Origin: Roseibium sp. Sym1
GTDB taxonomy: Bacteria; Pseudomonadota; Alphaproteobacteria; Rhizobiales; Stappiaceae
DNA: 64,000 nucleotides
NCBI RefSeq assembly: GCF_027359675.1
Contig: NZ_CP114786.1
Coordinates: forward strand, 124,001 to 188,000
Direction of reading: 5' to 3'
Shown here piece by piece: positions 44,437-54,270 of the stretch. Made by a program: the position numbers and the translations under genes. Below the pieces are notes generated by a model. The model did not search any database. It was given only the letters and a program-made list of their open reading frames with translations, and was not told the DNA's origin. Each line of letters starts with the position of its first letter. The first letter of the stretch is position 1.

Positions 44437-45363
44437 TTATTTCGCGGCGACTGAAATCTGTTCCAGCTTGCCGGTCGCGGCAACCTTCTTCGCAGTCGCC
44501 AGGGACGCGTAGAGTTGTTCGTTCGCCGTATCCAGGTCTTCCTGGGCCGCGGTGACCCAGGTCTGGAACTGGTCCTTGGAAACGACACGGACGGCGATCG
44601 GCATGAACGCATGGTCCTTGCCGCACAGTTCCGAACACTGGCCATAGTAGACGCCTTCTTCGCGGGCGTGGAACCAGGTCTCGTTCAAACGGCCCGGGAT
44701 CGCATCGATCTTGACACCGAACGAAGGCATCGCGAAGGAGTGAATGACGTCCTCGGAGGTCACCTGCAGGCGCACGGTGGTGTCGACCGGGATCACCAGA
44801 TCGTAGTCGACGGCCAGAAGGCGCGGTACTTCGTTCAGCGTGACACCGCGGCTGTCGGCGACTTCCTGACGGTCCTCCTCACGCACCATGAGCGAGTCGA
44901 AATAGAGATCGCCCATGCCCTCGTCGGTATATTCGTAACCCCAATACCACTGGTAACCGGTGGCCTTGATGGTCATTTCATATTCGGGAATGTCGAGCTG
45001 CTTGTATAGCAGACGGAAGGACGGGATCGCGATCACGACCAGGATCAGGATCGGCGCGACTGTCCAGACCACCTCGATCAGCGTGTTGTGCGACGTCCGG
45101 GACGGTACCGGATTCGACTTGGCGCTGAACCGGGTCATGCAGACGATGAGCAGCGCCAGCACGAACAACGTGATGACGGTGATGATCGTAAGAGTGAAAC
45201 CGTTGAACCAGGCGATGTCGTCCATCACGTCAGTGACGGAGTCCTGAAACCCGAGCTGCCATTCTTTCATGCCGGACTCAGCCGCCAGGGCCGCCGTCGA
45301 CGCTCCTGCCAAAGTCGCCGCCATTCCGGCCATAGTCATGAGACGCTTGAAGACTGCCTTCAC
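44437..45363 (-). CDS. ctaC: Cytochrome c oxidase subunit II
   Basis: A 308-residue subunit with a signal peptide (MTMAGMAATLAGASTAALAA), two membrane helices and a periplasmic cupredoxin domain. The CuA site is complete: His in EDVIHSFAMP, then YGQCSELCGKDHAFMP. The electron-entry block is GYQWYWGYEY. I chose the GTG at 45363 because AGGGAGCG precedes it and the signal peptide follows; upstream open frame is not conserved-looking. It is the first gene of the oxidase operon. Confidence 0.97.
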   Translation of the reverse strand: MKAVFKRLMTMAGMAATLAGASTAALAAESGMKEWQLGFQDSVTDVMDDIAWFNGFTLTIITVITLFVLALLIVCMTRFSAKSNPVPSRTSHNTLIEVVWTVAPILILVVIAIPSFRLLYKQLDIPEYEMTIKATGYQWYWGYEYTDEGMGDLYFDSLMVREEDRQEVADSRGVTLNEVPRLLAVDYDLVIPVDTTVRLQVTSEDVIHSFAMPSFGVKIDAIPGRLNETWFHAREEGVYYGQCSELCGKDHAFMPIAVRVVSKDQFQTWVTAAQEDLDTANEQLYASLATAKKVAATGKLEQISVAAK

Positions 45364-45869
45364 GTCCGCGCTCCCTTCCCTCAGCCGCGCATGTCGCGGC
45401 AAATGCATCAAATCCGGACTCAGATCCGGGCCAATCCGGTGCGGCAGTACCGGGCTTGTTGCTGCTGCGCAAGCCAAATCTGCTGCGTCCTGACGGTGGA
45501 CCGGGTCACGAGAATGCCGGACTATAACCACAAACTCACATAAAGGGCGATGGCTACCATCGGGCAGAGCGGCGATGTGCCGCATCATCCCACCGACACC
45601 TTCGAGCCGCACAAAAACCACAAGAAACGCCGTGCTGCAACGGAATTTCCAACTTTTCACAGTCACCGGCAGGCAGGAACCTTTTGACAAGGGTCAAGGA
45701 CATGCGGATTTTCGACAAGAATTGCAACTAATCGTGAGGATCTTGTCCGGCCCGGACTGGAAACACGCGCCGTCATGCGTCAATGTCTGCCCGGATCCAT
45801 ACCTTGATTCGCTGTATAGGCCGACTTTGCCGGCCTGGCGGACCGGACAACGTTTGACTGGAGGTTTTC
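45364..45869. other. Intergenic region between ctaC and the IalB gene
   Basis: A 506-bp divergent promoter region. Open frames within it are short or antisense and lack ribosome binding sites. I see no clear consensus promoter or operator, though it must hold the oxidase operon promoter on the minus strand. Confidence 0.5.
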
Positions 45870-46430
45870 TTGTCAACCCAAATGCTGCAGTCCTTTTCAG
45901 CCTGCCTGACCGGACGCTCCGGATCGCTTCTTGCCAGAGCTGCGGCCGTTACCGGGATCGTCCTGGGTGCCCTTACCCAGGGAACCGTGCCCGCCCTGTC
46001 GCAGGGAGAGGTGCGTTCGGCCCATGGTGACTGGCAGATGCGCTGCGACACACCTCCCGGCGCAAGCGGCGAACAATGCGCACTCATCCAGAATGTCACC
46101 GCCGCGGACCGTGAAAATGTCGGCCTGTCCGTCATCGTCCTGAAAACGGCCGACAAGCAGGCCCGCATCCTGCGGGTGCTGGCACCACTGGGCGTCCTGC
46201 TGCCCTCAGGCCTCGGCTTGCGTGTGGACAACGCCGATATCGGACGCGCCGGATTTGTCCGCTGCCTGCCCAACGGCTGCATTGCCGAGGTCATTCTGGA
46301 GGATGACCTCCTCACCAAGCTGCAATCCGGAGGCCAGGCGACCTTCATCATCTTCCAGACACCGGAAGAAGGAATCGGCATTCCGATTTCGCTGAACGGG
46401 TTCTCGGCAGGTTTCGACGCCCTGCCCTGA
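45870..46430 (+). CDS. Invasion-associated locus B (IalB) family protein
   Basis: A 186-residue secreted protein. The signal peptide includes ARAAAVTGIVLGALTQGTVPALS, cleaved near residue 44, and the mature domain starts VRSAHGDWQMRCD, the family opening. Cys pairs (MRCDTPP with EQCALIQ; VRCLPNGCIAEV) would form disulfides. IalB was named for erythrocyte invasion in Bartonella, but the family is widespread in free-living species with unknown role. The TTG at 45870 has GGAGG upstream; an ATG 12 bases later is possible. Confidence 0.88.
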   Translation: MSTQMLQSFSACLTGRSGSLLARAAAVTGIVLGALTQGTVPALSQGEVRSAHGDWQMRCDTPPGASGEQCALIQNVTAADRENVGLSVIVLKTADKQARILRVLAPLGVLLPSGLGLRVDNADIGRAGFVRCLPNGCIAEVILEDDLLTKLQSGGQATFIIFQTPEEGIGIPISLNGFSAGFDALP

Positions 46431-46456
46431 CCGTTTCTGAAAGACGCTTTAAGCTG

Positions 46457-46485
46457 AAAAGGCGCCCGTTCCGGCGCCTTTTTTC
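46457..46485 (+). terminator. Terminator of the IalB gene
   Basis: AAAAGGCGCC and GGCGCCTTTT form a perfect 10-bp stem with a 6-nt loop, followed by two more T and CTT. It may also serve the convergent antiporter gene. Confidence 0.88.
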
Positions 46486-46504
46486 TTGCCACCCGAGGAT
46501 TTAC

Positions 46505-48295
46505 CTACTCGGCCGGAGCATCCTCCCGGTCTTTTGAATGCGTCCGGCGCGGCGTCACCTTGTGCAGCTTGTCCGATCCGGCATACATGCCCTGGGTCAA
46601 TTGCTCGGCCAGGCGCTCCTCGTCCCGGTAGCGGACATCCTCCTCGATCTGGTCGATCCGGGCAAGCGGCGTGCCCAGCGCCTCCAGCGCCGCCCGGCCG
46701 AAAACGACACTCGATTCGAACGTCTCGCGGATCTGGAAATCGACACCGCGCTTGGTGAGGTCCAGAACATGGGCGCGGTCCGTTGCCCGGCAGAAGATCA
46801 GTGCGTCGGGAAAGCCTTCGCGGATCAGATCGATGGCCTTGCCCATCACCTTGTCGTTTTCGATGCACATGGCCACGAGCGCCGCCTTTCCGGCTCCCGC
46901 CGCCGCGAGCACGTCGGCGCGCGTCGCGTCACCGTAATAGACCTTGTAGCCCTGTTTGCGGGCGTATTCGATTCGGTCCGGCCGGTTGTCGATGGCGGTG
47001 ATCTCGAGCCCCTCGGATGTCAGGATCTGCGCCACCACCATGCCGAAACGGCCAAAGCCGATGACAAGCACGGTCGGGGTTGCTTCCTCGAAGGTCTCGA
47101 TGGAAGGGTTTTCCACGCCCCTGGCCTTGGCGCGGCCGGCCAGCCAGTCCAGTCCGAGACAGGCAAGAGGGGTCAGCAGCATGGTCAGGATGACGATGGC
47201 GTTGAGCAGGTTGGCCGTCGAATAGTTCAGAAGGCTGTTGCTGATCGCCGCGGTGAACAGCACGAAGGCAAACTCGCCGCCTTGCGGAAGCGTCACCGCC
47301 ACACGCATGGCGTCGGAATTCGGCGACCCCGTTCCGCGGGACAAGGCCCACAGGAAGCCCCCCTTGACCACCATGACGATCACCACGCCGGCGGCAACGA
47401 ACATCCAGTGAGCCATCACCAGCGCGATGTTGAGCGACATGCCGACGGCAACAAAGAACAGCCCCATCAACAGGGACCGGAACGGTTCGATATCCGCCTC
47501 GAGCGTATGCCGGAAGCTGGATTCAGCGAGCAGCACCCCCGCCAGAAATGCACCCAGGGCCATGGACAGGCCGACCGAATGCATGATGCCGGCACTGCCG
47601 AGCGCAACCAGAAGCGCGGCCGTCAGCATGACCTCGCGCGCGCGGCTGGCTGCCAGAAACAGGAACACCGGCGAGATCAGGTACCGGCCCGTCAGGACAA
47701 CGGCCGCCACCGCCGCCAGGACGATCATGATCTCCCTGGCGATCTGCGAGAAGGTGGACGGCCCCTCGCCCGGAGCCAGGATCGCGACCATCGCCAGAAG
47801 CGGAACGATGGCAATGTCCTGCAAGAGCAGAATACCGAAGGCGCGCTGGCCGTAGGCGGAAGACAATTGCCCGCGTTCCTGGAGGATCTGCAACGCAAAG
47901 GCCGTCGAGGAAAGGGCAAGGCCGAAACCGGCAATCAGGCTTGTCGAGAAGGGATAGCCGGCCAGCCGGCCAATGCCGAACAGGGTCAGGCCGGTAAGAA
48001 GAACCTGCGCCGTGCCGAGCCCGAAGATGTCGCGTTTCATGCGCCAGAGCTTTCGCGGGTCAAGCTCGAGCCCAATCACGAAAAGGAGCAGAACCACACC
48101 GAGTTCCGCAACATGCAGTACATCCTCGCCGGAGCCCAGAAGCCTCAGTCCGTGTGGTCCTATGGCCGCACCCGCGGCAAGGTAGCCGACCACGGACCCA
48201 AGTCCCAACCGCTTGGCAATCGGCACGGCCACGACTGTCGCGGCCAGGAACACGATAGACTCGGCAAAAAACGGAGGAGCTCCTTCTGCGGCCAT
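46505..48295 (-). CDS. CPA2 cation:proton antiporter, KefB/KefC-like
   Basis: A 596-residue membrane protein: about twelve hydrophobic segments (residues 8-385) forming a sodium/proton-exchanger domain, then a Rossmann RCK_N domain from about 410 (VLVIGFGRFGMVVAQIL) and a short charged tail. Kef-type systems release potassium when glutathione adducts build up; the NAD-binding domain is kept here, but the regulatory details cannot be read. GGGAGAG precedes the ATG. No ancillary KefF/KefG gene is adjacent. Confidence 0.9.
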   Translation of the reverse strand: MAAEGAPPFFAESIVFLAATVVAVPIAKRLGLGSVVGYLAAGAAIGPHGLRLLGSGEDVLHVAELGVVLLLFVIGLELDPRKLWRMKRDIFGLGTAQVLLTGLTLFGIGRLAGYPFSTSLIAGFGLALSSTAFALQILQERGQLSSAYGQRAFGILLLQDIAIVPLLAMVAILAPGEGPSTFSQIAREIMIVLAAVAAVVLTGRYLISPVFLFLAASRAREVMLTAALLVALGSAGIMHSVGLSMALGAFLAGVLLAESSFRHTLEADIEPFRSLLMGLFFVAVGMSLNIALVMAHWMFVAAGVVIVMVVKGGFLWALSRGTGSPNSDAMRVAVTLPQGGEFAFVLFTAAISNSLLNYSTANLLNAIVILTMLLTPLACLGLDWLAGRAKARGVENPSIETFEEATPTVLVIGFGRFGMVVAQILTSEGLEITAIDNRPDRIEYARKQGYKVYYGDATRADVLAAAGAGKAALVAMCIENDKVMGKAIDLIREGFPDALIFCRATDRAHVLDLTKRGVDFQIRETFESSVVFGRAALEALGTPLARIDQIEEDVRYRDEERLAEQLTQGMYAGSDKLHKVTPRRTHSKDREDAPAE

Positions 48296-48545
48296 TCTCT
48301 CTCCCTTGTCCTCGGGCCCATGTCCTCGGGCAGACGGTGCCTCCCTTGCGGGAGCGAAACAGATTTGCGATTCCTGCTGCTTCAGAGAATACGCCTGATC
48401 CCCGCTTCAATACCAGCACGGCCGGCGCGAAAGTGCTTTGTTTTCAGTCAAAAACCGCAAGGTATCCAAAATATGACTCGTTGCGGTTCGCGTTCGGCGG
48501 CGTTTCGTTCCCCAAGCCTCATGATGCCGGTCACAACTGACAATA

Positions 48546-49160
48546 TCAAATCAGCCCGTACTGTTTCAAAAAGGCCTCGAACGCCCCGGCCGACGTGTAG
48601 ACATGCCCTGTCAGGCCTGCCTCTTCGGCCCCACGCACATTCTCGGCCTTGTCGTCAACAAAGGCGCTTTCATTGGGCCGATGGCCGTATCTGGAGCAGA
48701 TCCGGCGATAGATGAGCGGATCCGGTTTGCGGACCTTGAACTCCGCCGACACATGCGCCTTGCTGCCGAATATCTCGATCATCTCGGGTGCACAGACCGG
48801 AAGCGCTGCCTTGAGCATCATGCCGTTGTTGGTCAGAAGGGCGACGTCTGCCGACGCCTTCAACCGCCGGACAAGCTCCAGCACTTCCGGACGCGCGCGC
48901 ATCATTTGCCTGCGAATGTCGCACCAAGTGTCGAAATCGATCGGATATCCCAGCAGGTCGGCAAACTGCGCCAGATAGCCTTCCGCCGTGTCCGGGTGTC
49001 CGGCTTCCGCGGCGCTTTCGTGCGGCCCGCCCCAGACGGCGGCGTCAATCTGCTCGGACGGGCGTCCCGTCAATTCCTCCAGCAGTTTCAGCCGGACCGG
49101 ATGCTCATAGTCGTAGAGCACCTGGTCCATGTCGAAGATGACGAATTTGATGTCCGGCAT
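48546..49160 (-). CDS. HAD-superfamily hydrolase
   Basis: A 204-residue haloacid-dehalogenase-like phosphatase. Motif I is VIFDMDQVLYDYE, where the second catalytic Asp is kept (DMDQ), motif II is LLTNNGM, motif III includes KVRKPDP, and motif IV is AFVDDKAENV. A helical cap lies at residues 18-85. The substrate is not predictable. It follows tldD by 22 bp on the same strand and is likely co-transcribed. Confidence 0.9.
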   Translation of the reverse strand: MPDIKFVIFDMDQVLYDYEHPVRLKLLEELTGRPSEQIDAAVWGGPHESAAEAGHPDTAEGYLAQFADLLGYPIDFDTWCDIRRQMMRARPEVLELVRRLKASADVALLTNNGMMLKAALPVCAPEMIEIFGSKAHVSAEFKVRKPDPLIYRRICSRYGHRPNESAFVDDKAENVRGAEEAGLTGHVYTSAGAFEAFLKQYGLI

Positions 49161-49182
49161 GTCCTGGTCCGCTTTCCGCCGA

Positions 49183-50607
49183 TCAGACCGCCGTGCCGCC
49201 GACCGTCATGGCGTTGATGCGCATGGAGGGCTGCCCGACACCCACCGGCACCCCCTGTCCCTGCTTGCCGCAAGTGCCCATTCCGGGGTCGAGTTTCATG
49301 TCGTTGCCGATCATCGACACCCGTGTCAGCGCGTCCGGACCGTTGCCGATCAGCATGGCGCCCTTGAGCGGCGCGCCGACCTTGCCGTTCTCGACCTTGT
49401 AAGCCTCGGTGCAGGAGAACACGAACTTGCCGGAGGTGATGTCGACCTGTCCGCCGCCGAAGGAGACCGCATAGATGCCGTCCTTGACCGAGCGGAGGAT
49501 TTCCTCCGGCTCCTTGTCGCCTGCCATCATCACGGTGTTGGTCATGCGCGGCATCGGAATGTGGGCATAGGACTGGCGCCGGCCGTTGCCCGTCGGCTCC
49601 ATTCCCATCAGTCGGGCGTTTTGCCGGTCCTGCATGTACCCCGTCAGGATGCCGTCCTCGATCAGCACCGTCTTGCTTGCGGGTGTGCCTTCATCGTCTA
49701 CGGTGAGCGAGCCGCGCCGGTCCGGAATGGTTCCGTCATCGACAATCGTGACACCGGGTGACGCCACCCGTTCTCCCATCAATCCCGCGAATGCCGAGGT
49801 CTTCTTGCGGTTGAAATCGCCTTCCAGGCCATGCCCGACCGCCTCATGCAACAGGATTCCGGGCCAGCCCGGGCCCAGTACCACGTCAAAGGTCCCGGCC
49901 GGAGCCGGAACGGCCTCCAGGTTGACCAGCGCCTGGCGCAACGCCTCGTCAACGCCGCCTTGCCAGTTTTCCGTGGTGATGAAACGTTCGAACCCTTCCC
50001 GGCCGCCACAGCCGAACGACCCGCTTTCCTGTCTGTCGCCGGAGCCGGCAACCACGGAAATGCTCATGCGCACCATCGGCCGGACGTCGCGCACCAGATG
50101 ACCGTCGGCCCGCAGGATTTCCACCACCTGCCAGGACCCGGCCAGCGACGCGGATACCTGGCGGACCCGCGGGTCCTTGGCACGCGCATAGGCATCGATT
50201 TCCTGCAGCAGCTTGACCTTGTCCTCGAAACTCGGACCGCCGAGCGGATTGACATCCGAATAGAGGGACAGGTTGGTGCGCGCAGGGGCCGCCGCATAGC
50301 TTCCCGAATAGCCTTTCTTGACGGCGCTGACCGCATCCACGGCCCTCTGCAGCGCGCCTTCGGAAATGTCGCCGGCATGGGCATAACCCGCCGCCTCGCC
50401 TGCCACGGCCCGCAATCCGAAGCCCTGGGCCGTGTCGTAATTGGCCCCTTTCAGCCGGCCGTTGTCGAACACAAGGCCTTCGGTCTGCCGGTATTCGACA
50501 AACAGCTCGCCGTCATCCGCACCGGAGAGCGCCTCGCCGGTGAGCCGCTTGGCGGTCTCCAGTCCGAGGCCGGAGGATTCGATCAGATCGGTCGTGGAAA
50601 GGGTCAT
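49183..50607 (-). CDS. tldD: Metalloprotease TldD
   Basis: The 474-residue catalytic subunit of the TldD/TldE protease, which unfolds and cuts short peptides. The zinc motif is LLHEAVGHGLEGDFN (HExxxH). Further typical blocks are GTFDVVLGPGWPG and the C-terminal GNGPDALTRVSMIGND. AGGAC precedes the ATG. Its partner tldE (pmbA) is encoded 5 kb away at 55453-56808 on the same strand, so both halves are in this window but in separate operons. Confidence 0.96.
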   Translation of the reverse strand: MTLSTTDLIESSGLGLETAKRLTGEALSGADDGELFVEYRQTEGLVFDNGRLKGANYDTAQGFGLRAVAGEAAGYAHAGDISEGALQRAVDAVSAVKKGYSGSYAAAPARTNLSLYSDVNPLGGPSFEDKVKLLQEIDAYARAKDPRVRQVSASLAGSWQVVEILRADGHLVRDVRPMVRMSISVVAGSGDRQESGSFGCGGREGFERFITTENWQGGVDEALRQALVNLEAVPAPAGTFDVVLGPGWPGILLHEAVGHGLEGDFNRKKTSAFAGLMGERVASPGVTIVDDGTIPDRRGSLTVDDEGTPASKTVLIEDGILTGYMQDRQNARLMGMEPTGNGRRQSYAHIPMPRMTNTVMMAGDKEPEEILRSVKDGIYAVSFGGGQVDITSGKFVFSCTEAYKVENGKVGAPLKGAMLIGNGPDALTRVSMIGNDMKLDPGMGTCGKQGQGVPVGVGQPSMRINAMTVGGTAV

Positions 50608-51005
50608 GTGCAGGTCCTGAATTCGTCCGGGAAACCGCGTTGCCGCGTGTCATCCAGTGTTTTGGGCGACGTCGCCGTTTGAACCTCAACATAGGCGTTT
50701 TGGCGTACAAATCACCCCAAAAGCTCAGAATTCCACTTGCCGTTTTCAAATTTCGAACCAGGCCTCATGTTTGTTGGAGATCTGCTTGCCTTTCAGCGGA
50801 CACCGGCCGCAGCCCGCGCGGGAACCGCCCGGCCGGCAGGAGAAGCCGTGAGAGGCAACCGTCGATATGTCGACTGTCCGGTGGCCGATCCCATCAATTG
50901 TTCTCTTTCCCGTGGCTTTGCCAACTCTGACACTTGCTCAACCGCAGCGATCTGCCGTAAAAAGACAGGCATAGCAAAACAAGCAAGGCCGCAGTTCCGC
51001 CGATG
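50608..51005. other. Intergenic region between tldD and the DUF2093 gene
   Basis: A 398-bp divergent region. It includes a perfect 12-bp palindrome GGCGACGTCGCC near 50667 and several short open frames on the plus strand without ribosome binding sites or recognisable sequence. No further gene or RNA is supported. Confidence 0.45.
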
Positions 51006-51218
51006 ATGAACCGTTACGAAAACCCGCGCGTTCCAAGCGAGGCGCGCGTCCGTTACCTGGATGGCGATTACCAGGTGGAAACACCGGGCACCTTCGTGCG
51101 TTGCGCGGTGACGGGAACGGCCATTCCGCTGGATGAACTGAAATACTGGTCGGTCGAGCGCCAGGAAGCCTATGTCGATGCCAACGCGTCGATGAAACGC
51201 TATCTGGAAAGCCGGTAA
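51006..51218 (+). CDS. DUF2093 protein
   Basis: A 70-residue protein typical of alphaproteobacteria. It shows the DUF2093 core: ARVRYLDGDYQVETPGTFV, then VRCAVTGTAIPLDELKYWSV, where Cys and the following turn suggest a small metal or nucleic-acid fold, but no function is known. Two ATG codons are adjacent (51003 and 51006); the second is chosen by alignment with the family. It is convergent with lpxK. Confidence 0.9.
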   Translation: MNRYENPRVPSEARVRYLDGDYQVETPGTFVRCAVTGTAIPLDELKYWSVERQEAYVDANASMKRYLESR

Positions 51219-51225
51219 CGCGGCT

Positions 51226-52248
51226 TCATCCGGTGAGTTTTCGCCGCCGCAACTTTTCCTTTATCAGCCCGGACAACCGGTCTTCATCGTCGATTTCCAT
51301 ACGCACATCCAACACTTCCGTGCTGGACGCAATCCAGTGAAAGAGTTCGCCGCTTGACGTCTCCAGCCGTGCCATGTCCTTGGACGTGGTCACAAGTTGA
51401 AGGCCACCCTCTTCCGCCTCCGTCAGCAGGGCCTTGATGTCGGCTTGCGAATAGGCGTGGTGGTCCGGAAACTCTCGGGTTTTCCTGACCTCGTATCCCT
51501 GTGATTTCAACGTGCCGAAGAACTTCTGAGGCCGCCCGATCCCGGCAAAGGCAAAGAGTTTTTTCCCCGAAAGGTCGTCATTCGGCTGCGGTATCAAATG
51601 GGCGTGGAGGATCGGCAGTCCCTTGCGGCCGGCCAGATGGACAGCGTCTTCGGCGGCGTCCCCCTCGCCGACCAGGATCAGGCAGTCCGCCTTCAGCACC
51701 TGCCGGTCGGCCGGTGCCCTGAGCGGTCCGGCCGGCAGACATCTGCCATTGCCGAACCCGGTTGCGCAATCCACCAGCACGAGGGCGAGGTCCTTCGCCA
51801 GGGCCGGGCTCTGGAATCCGTCATCCATGATGATGACATCGATGGGCTGCCCCTCGGCCAGCCGGGCTCCTGACGGGCGATCCGCCGCCACGATCGTCGG
51901 GCCGTGGCGCGCGAGCAGCAGGGCCTCGTCGCCCACTTCACCGGCATCATGCAGTTCACTGTCGACCAGCACGGGGCCCTTGAGCCTGCCGCCGTAGCCG
52001 CGCAACAGGAAACCGGGACGATGACCGTCTTCCTGGAGCCGATAGGCAAGCTCGATTGCGAATGGCGTCTTTCCGGCGCCCCCGACCACGAAGTTGCCGA
52101 CGCAGATCACGGGCAGACGGCTTCTCGATTTCGGCCGTTTCAGCATGCGCCGGCCCGCGACCTGACCGTAGATCCAGCCCGCAGGCGCCAGCAGAGTGGA
52201 CGCGAGCGAAAACTCCGGTGTCCACCAGAAGTCAGGCGCCGTCTTCAC
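51226..52248 (-). CDS. lpxK: Tetraacyldisaccharide 4'-kinase
   Basis: A 340-residue membrane-associated kinase that adds the 4' phosphate of lipid A. The P-loop is VGNFVVGGAGKTPFAIEL; DDGFQSP follows, with the second Asp of the catalytic pair in IIMDDGFQ. An N-terminal hydrophobic segment (STLLAPAGWIYGQVAG) tethers it to the membrane. Its start overlaps the waaA stop by 17 bp. It ends the pmbA-to-lpxK operon. Confidence 0.96.
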   Translation of the reverse strand: MKTAPDFWWTPEFSLASTLLAPAGWIYGQVAGRRMLKRPKSRSRLPVICVGNFVVGGAGKTPFAIELAYRLQEDGHRPGFLLRGYGGRLKGPVLVDSELHDAGEVGDEALLLARHGPTIVAADRPSGARLAEGQPIDVIIMDDGFQSPALAKDLALVLVDCATGFGNGRCLPAGPLRAPADRQVLKADCLILVGEGDAAEDAVHLAGRKGLPILHAHLIPQPNDDLSGKKLFAFAGIGRPQKFFGTLKSQGYEVRKTREFPDHHAYSQADIKALLTEAEEGGLQLVTTSKDMARLETSSGELFHWIASSTEVLDVRMEIDDEDRLSGLIKEKLRRRKLTG

Positions 52249-53551
52249 GCTCGGCCTCCGATGTCACCTCGGGGCTCTTTCCGCCGAGATAGGGCTCCAG
52301 ATACTCCAGGGACTTGTCCAGCGCGCCGCGCCCTGCGTCGACAAGGGTTCTGGCCCGCGCGGCCTGCCTGCGGGCCTTTTCCGGCTCTGACAACAGCTGG
52401 TGCAGCTGTTCGCAAAGCGCGTCCGCGGTTTCCACCCTTACAGCTCCCTTGTTGATCCAGAATTCCTTGTAGACCGCGCGCGCATTCGAGACGCGCGGGC
52501 CCGTGACCAGCGCGGAGCCGCACAGGGCCGCCTCGACGGGATTGTGTCCGCCGGCATCGTTGAAGGAGCCGCCGAGAAACGTCACCGGGGCCAGCTTGTA
52601 ATAAAGTCCCATCTCGCCCAGCGTATCACCAAGATAGACATCGATGGACGGGGAGATTGCCTCACCAAGGCTTCTGCGCGCAACACCCAGGTGCCGCGCC
52701 CGAACCAGTTCGGTGATTTCATCCGCCCGCACGGGGTGGCGCGGCACCAGGACCAGCAGGAGATCCGGGAAGGTCCTGCGCAGCCGCTCGAAGGCGCCAA
52801 GCGCAATTTCGTCTTCACCAGGATGCGTCAGCGCGGCCAGCCAAACCGGGCGGTCTCCCGCCTGTGCCTTCAACCGGGCCAGTTCGGCGTCGTCCGCCAA
52901 AGGCTCGGCCGCATCGAATTTCAGGTTCCCCGGTGTGGCGACCCGCTTGCAGCCAAGCCGCCGGAACCGCCTCGTATCCGCGTCGCTTTGTGCAAGGACA
53001 AGGTCCAGGCACTGAAAGACATATCTGGAAGCACCGGGCAGCCGCGCCCAAGTGCGGTGCGACTTGTCCGACAGACGCCCGTTCAGGAGGACGAAGGGAG
53101 TTGCCCTCCGGCGCATCTCGTCGAAGAGGCACGGCCAGATCTCGGATTCCACGACGATCGCCAGATCAGGTGACCAGTGGGCCAGGAACCGGGTCACGGG
53201 ACCGGGCGCGTCATAGGGAACGAACTGGTGCAACACGCCGTCCGGCACACGTTGCCGCGCCAGTTCGGCGGCCGTCACCGTGACGGTGGTCAACAGAACC
53301 TTCGTGTCCGAAGCCGCAAGCCTGCTGATCAGGGGCAGAACCGACACGGTCTCGCCGACGCTTGCCGCATGGATCCAGACGAGCCGGCCTTCCGGGCGCG
53401 CAATGCCGGCGGTACCGAAACGCTCCCCTTTTCTTGCCGGCAGTTCCTTGCCGGAGCGGCTGCGCAGCATGAACAGCAGGTTGAACAGGGGTGTCAGGCT
53501 CCACGCGAAGCCCCGATAGGCGCTGATCAGGAAGGGGCGCCGCTCAGCCAT
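52232..53551 (-). CDS. waaA: Kdo transferase (3-deoxy-D-manno-octulosonic acid transferase)
   Basis: A 439-residue inner-membrane glycosyltransferase (GT30) adding Kdo to lipid IVA. An N-terminal helix (GFAWSLTPLFNLLFMLRSR) anchors it, followed by GRLVWIHAASVGET with the catalytic Glu region, and the nucleotide site VTFLGGSFNDAGGHNPVEA. The ATG at 53551 overlaps the DUF374 stop by 8 bp and gives the family length. Confidence 0.96.
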   Translation of the reverse strand: MAERRPFLISAYRGFAWSLTPLFNLLFMLRSRSGKELPARKGERFGTAGIARPEGRLVWIHAASVGETVSVLPLISRLAASDTKVLLTTVTVTAAELARQRVPDGVLHQFVPYDAPGPVTRFLAHWSPDLAIVVESEIWPCLFDEMRRRATPFVLLNGRLSDKSHRTWARLPGASRYVFQCLDLVLAQSDADTRRFRRLGCKRVATPGNLKFDAAEPLADDAELARLKAQAGDRPVWLAALTHPGEDEIALGAFERLRRTFPDLLLVLVPRHPVRADEITELVRARHLGVARRSLGEAISPSIDVYLGDTLGEMGLYYKLAPVTFLGGSFNDAGGHNPVEAALCGSALVTGPRVSNARAVYKEFWINKGAVRVETADALCEQLHQLLSEPEKARRQAARARTLVDAGRGALDKSLEYLEPYLGGKSPEVTSEAEREDGA

Positions 53552-54242
53552 CCGACCTGCCGACCAGCTCGTAAGCCCGCCTGGTGGCCGCATTCAGCCC
53601 GTCCTCCACCTGGAGCCGGTAGGTTTCGAGCGCATCTTCCTCGGTGTCTCCCGGAACCCAGATCATTTCGCCGACGGCAATGCTGCCGCGACCGAAAGGC
53701 AGGTTGACGCTGGCCTTGTCCCAGCTGTTGAGCTCGATGCTGCGGCTGGTCGCGACCGCCACGGGCAGGATCGGGCGGCCGGAATGCTTGGCAAGCTGGA
53801 CGATGCCGACGCCGGACTTGCGCGACGGTCCCTTGGGCACGTCGGCCGTCATGGCGATCGAATAGCCGTCCTTGAGCGCCCGAAGCGCTTCGATGAAGCC
53901 CTTCATGCCACCGCGTTTCTTGATCTGGCGGGCGTTGCGCCCGCCCGAGGCGCGGATCAGGCCGAGACCGAACTTGCTGGCCGCGATCGCGTTGACCTCG
54001 CCATCTGCGGATCTCGAGATCATGACCTTGGCCGGCCAGTGCGCGGGCTTGGCAAAGGGCACCATGAAATGCTGACCGTGCCACATGGCCACGATCACCG
54101 GCAGATCCGCTTCGGTCCGCTCGTGCACCCCTTCCGGTTCCACGACGAAACGGTTGGTGTGGTAGACCAGCTTGAGATATCCGGCGAGCAGGGAGCCAAT
54201 CGTGGCGAGAACCCAGGGCTGCCGGCCAAGGCGTTTGATCAT
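53544..54242 (-). CDS. DUF374 lysophospholipid acyltransferase-like protein
   Basis: A 232-residue protein of the DUF374 family, related to glycerolipid acyltransferases, with an N-terminal membrane segment (PWVLATIGSLLAGYLKLVY). The acyltransferase-like His motif is WHGQHFM rather than HX4D; further blocks are ISRSADGE and TADVPKGPSRKSGVGIVQ. It lies directly upstream of waaA in a conserved order, so a role in acylating lipid A or a related lipid is likely but unproven. Confidence 0.9.
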   Translation of the reverse strand: MIKRLGRQPWVLATIGSLLAGYLKLVYHTNRFVVEPEGVHERTEADLPVIVAMWHGQHFMVPFAKPAHWPAKVMISRSADGEVNAIAASKFGLGLIRASGGRNARQIKKRGGMKGFIEALRALKDGYSIAMTADVPKGPSRKSGVGIVQLAKHSGRPILPVAVATSRSIELNSWDKASVNLPFGRGSIAVGEMIWVPGDTEEDALETYRLQVEDGLNAATRRAYELVGRSDG

Positions 54243-54270
54243 TTTTCTTATCGCCTGAACTGGCGCCTGC

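Noticed and set aside
46538..48715. Open frame of about 725 codons antisense to the CPA2 antiporter
   Set aside because: The sense strand has membrane and RCK domains; the antisense frame is a GC-driven shadow.
50640..50930. Plus-strand open frame between tldD and the DUF2093 gene
   Set aside because: No ribosome binding site, odd composition and no recognisable sequence; regarded as non-coding.
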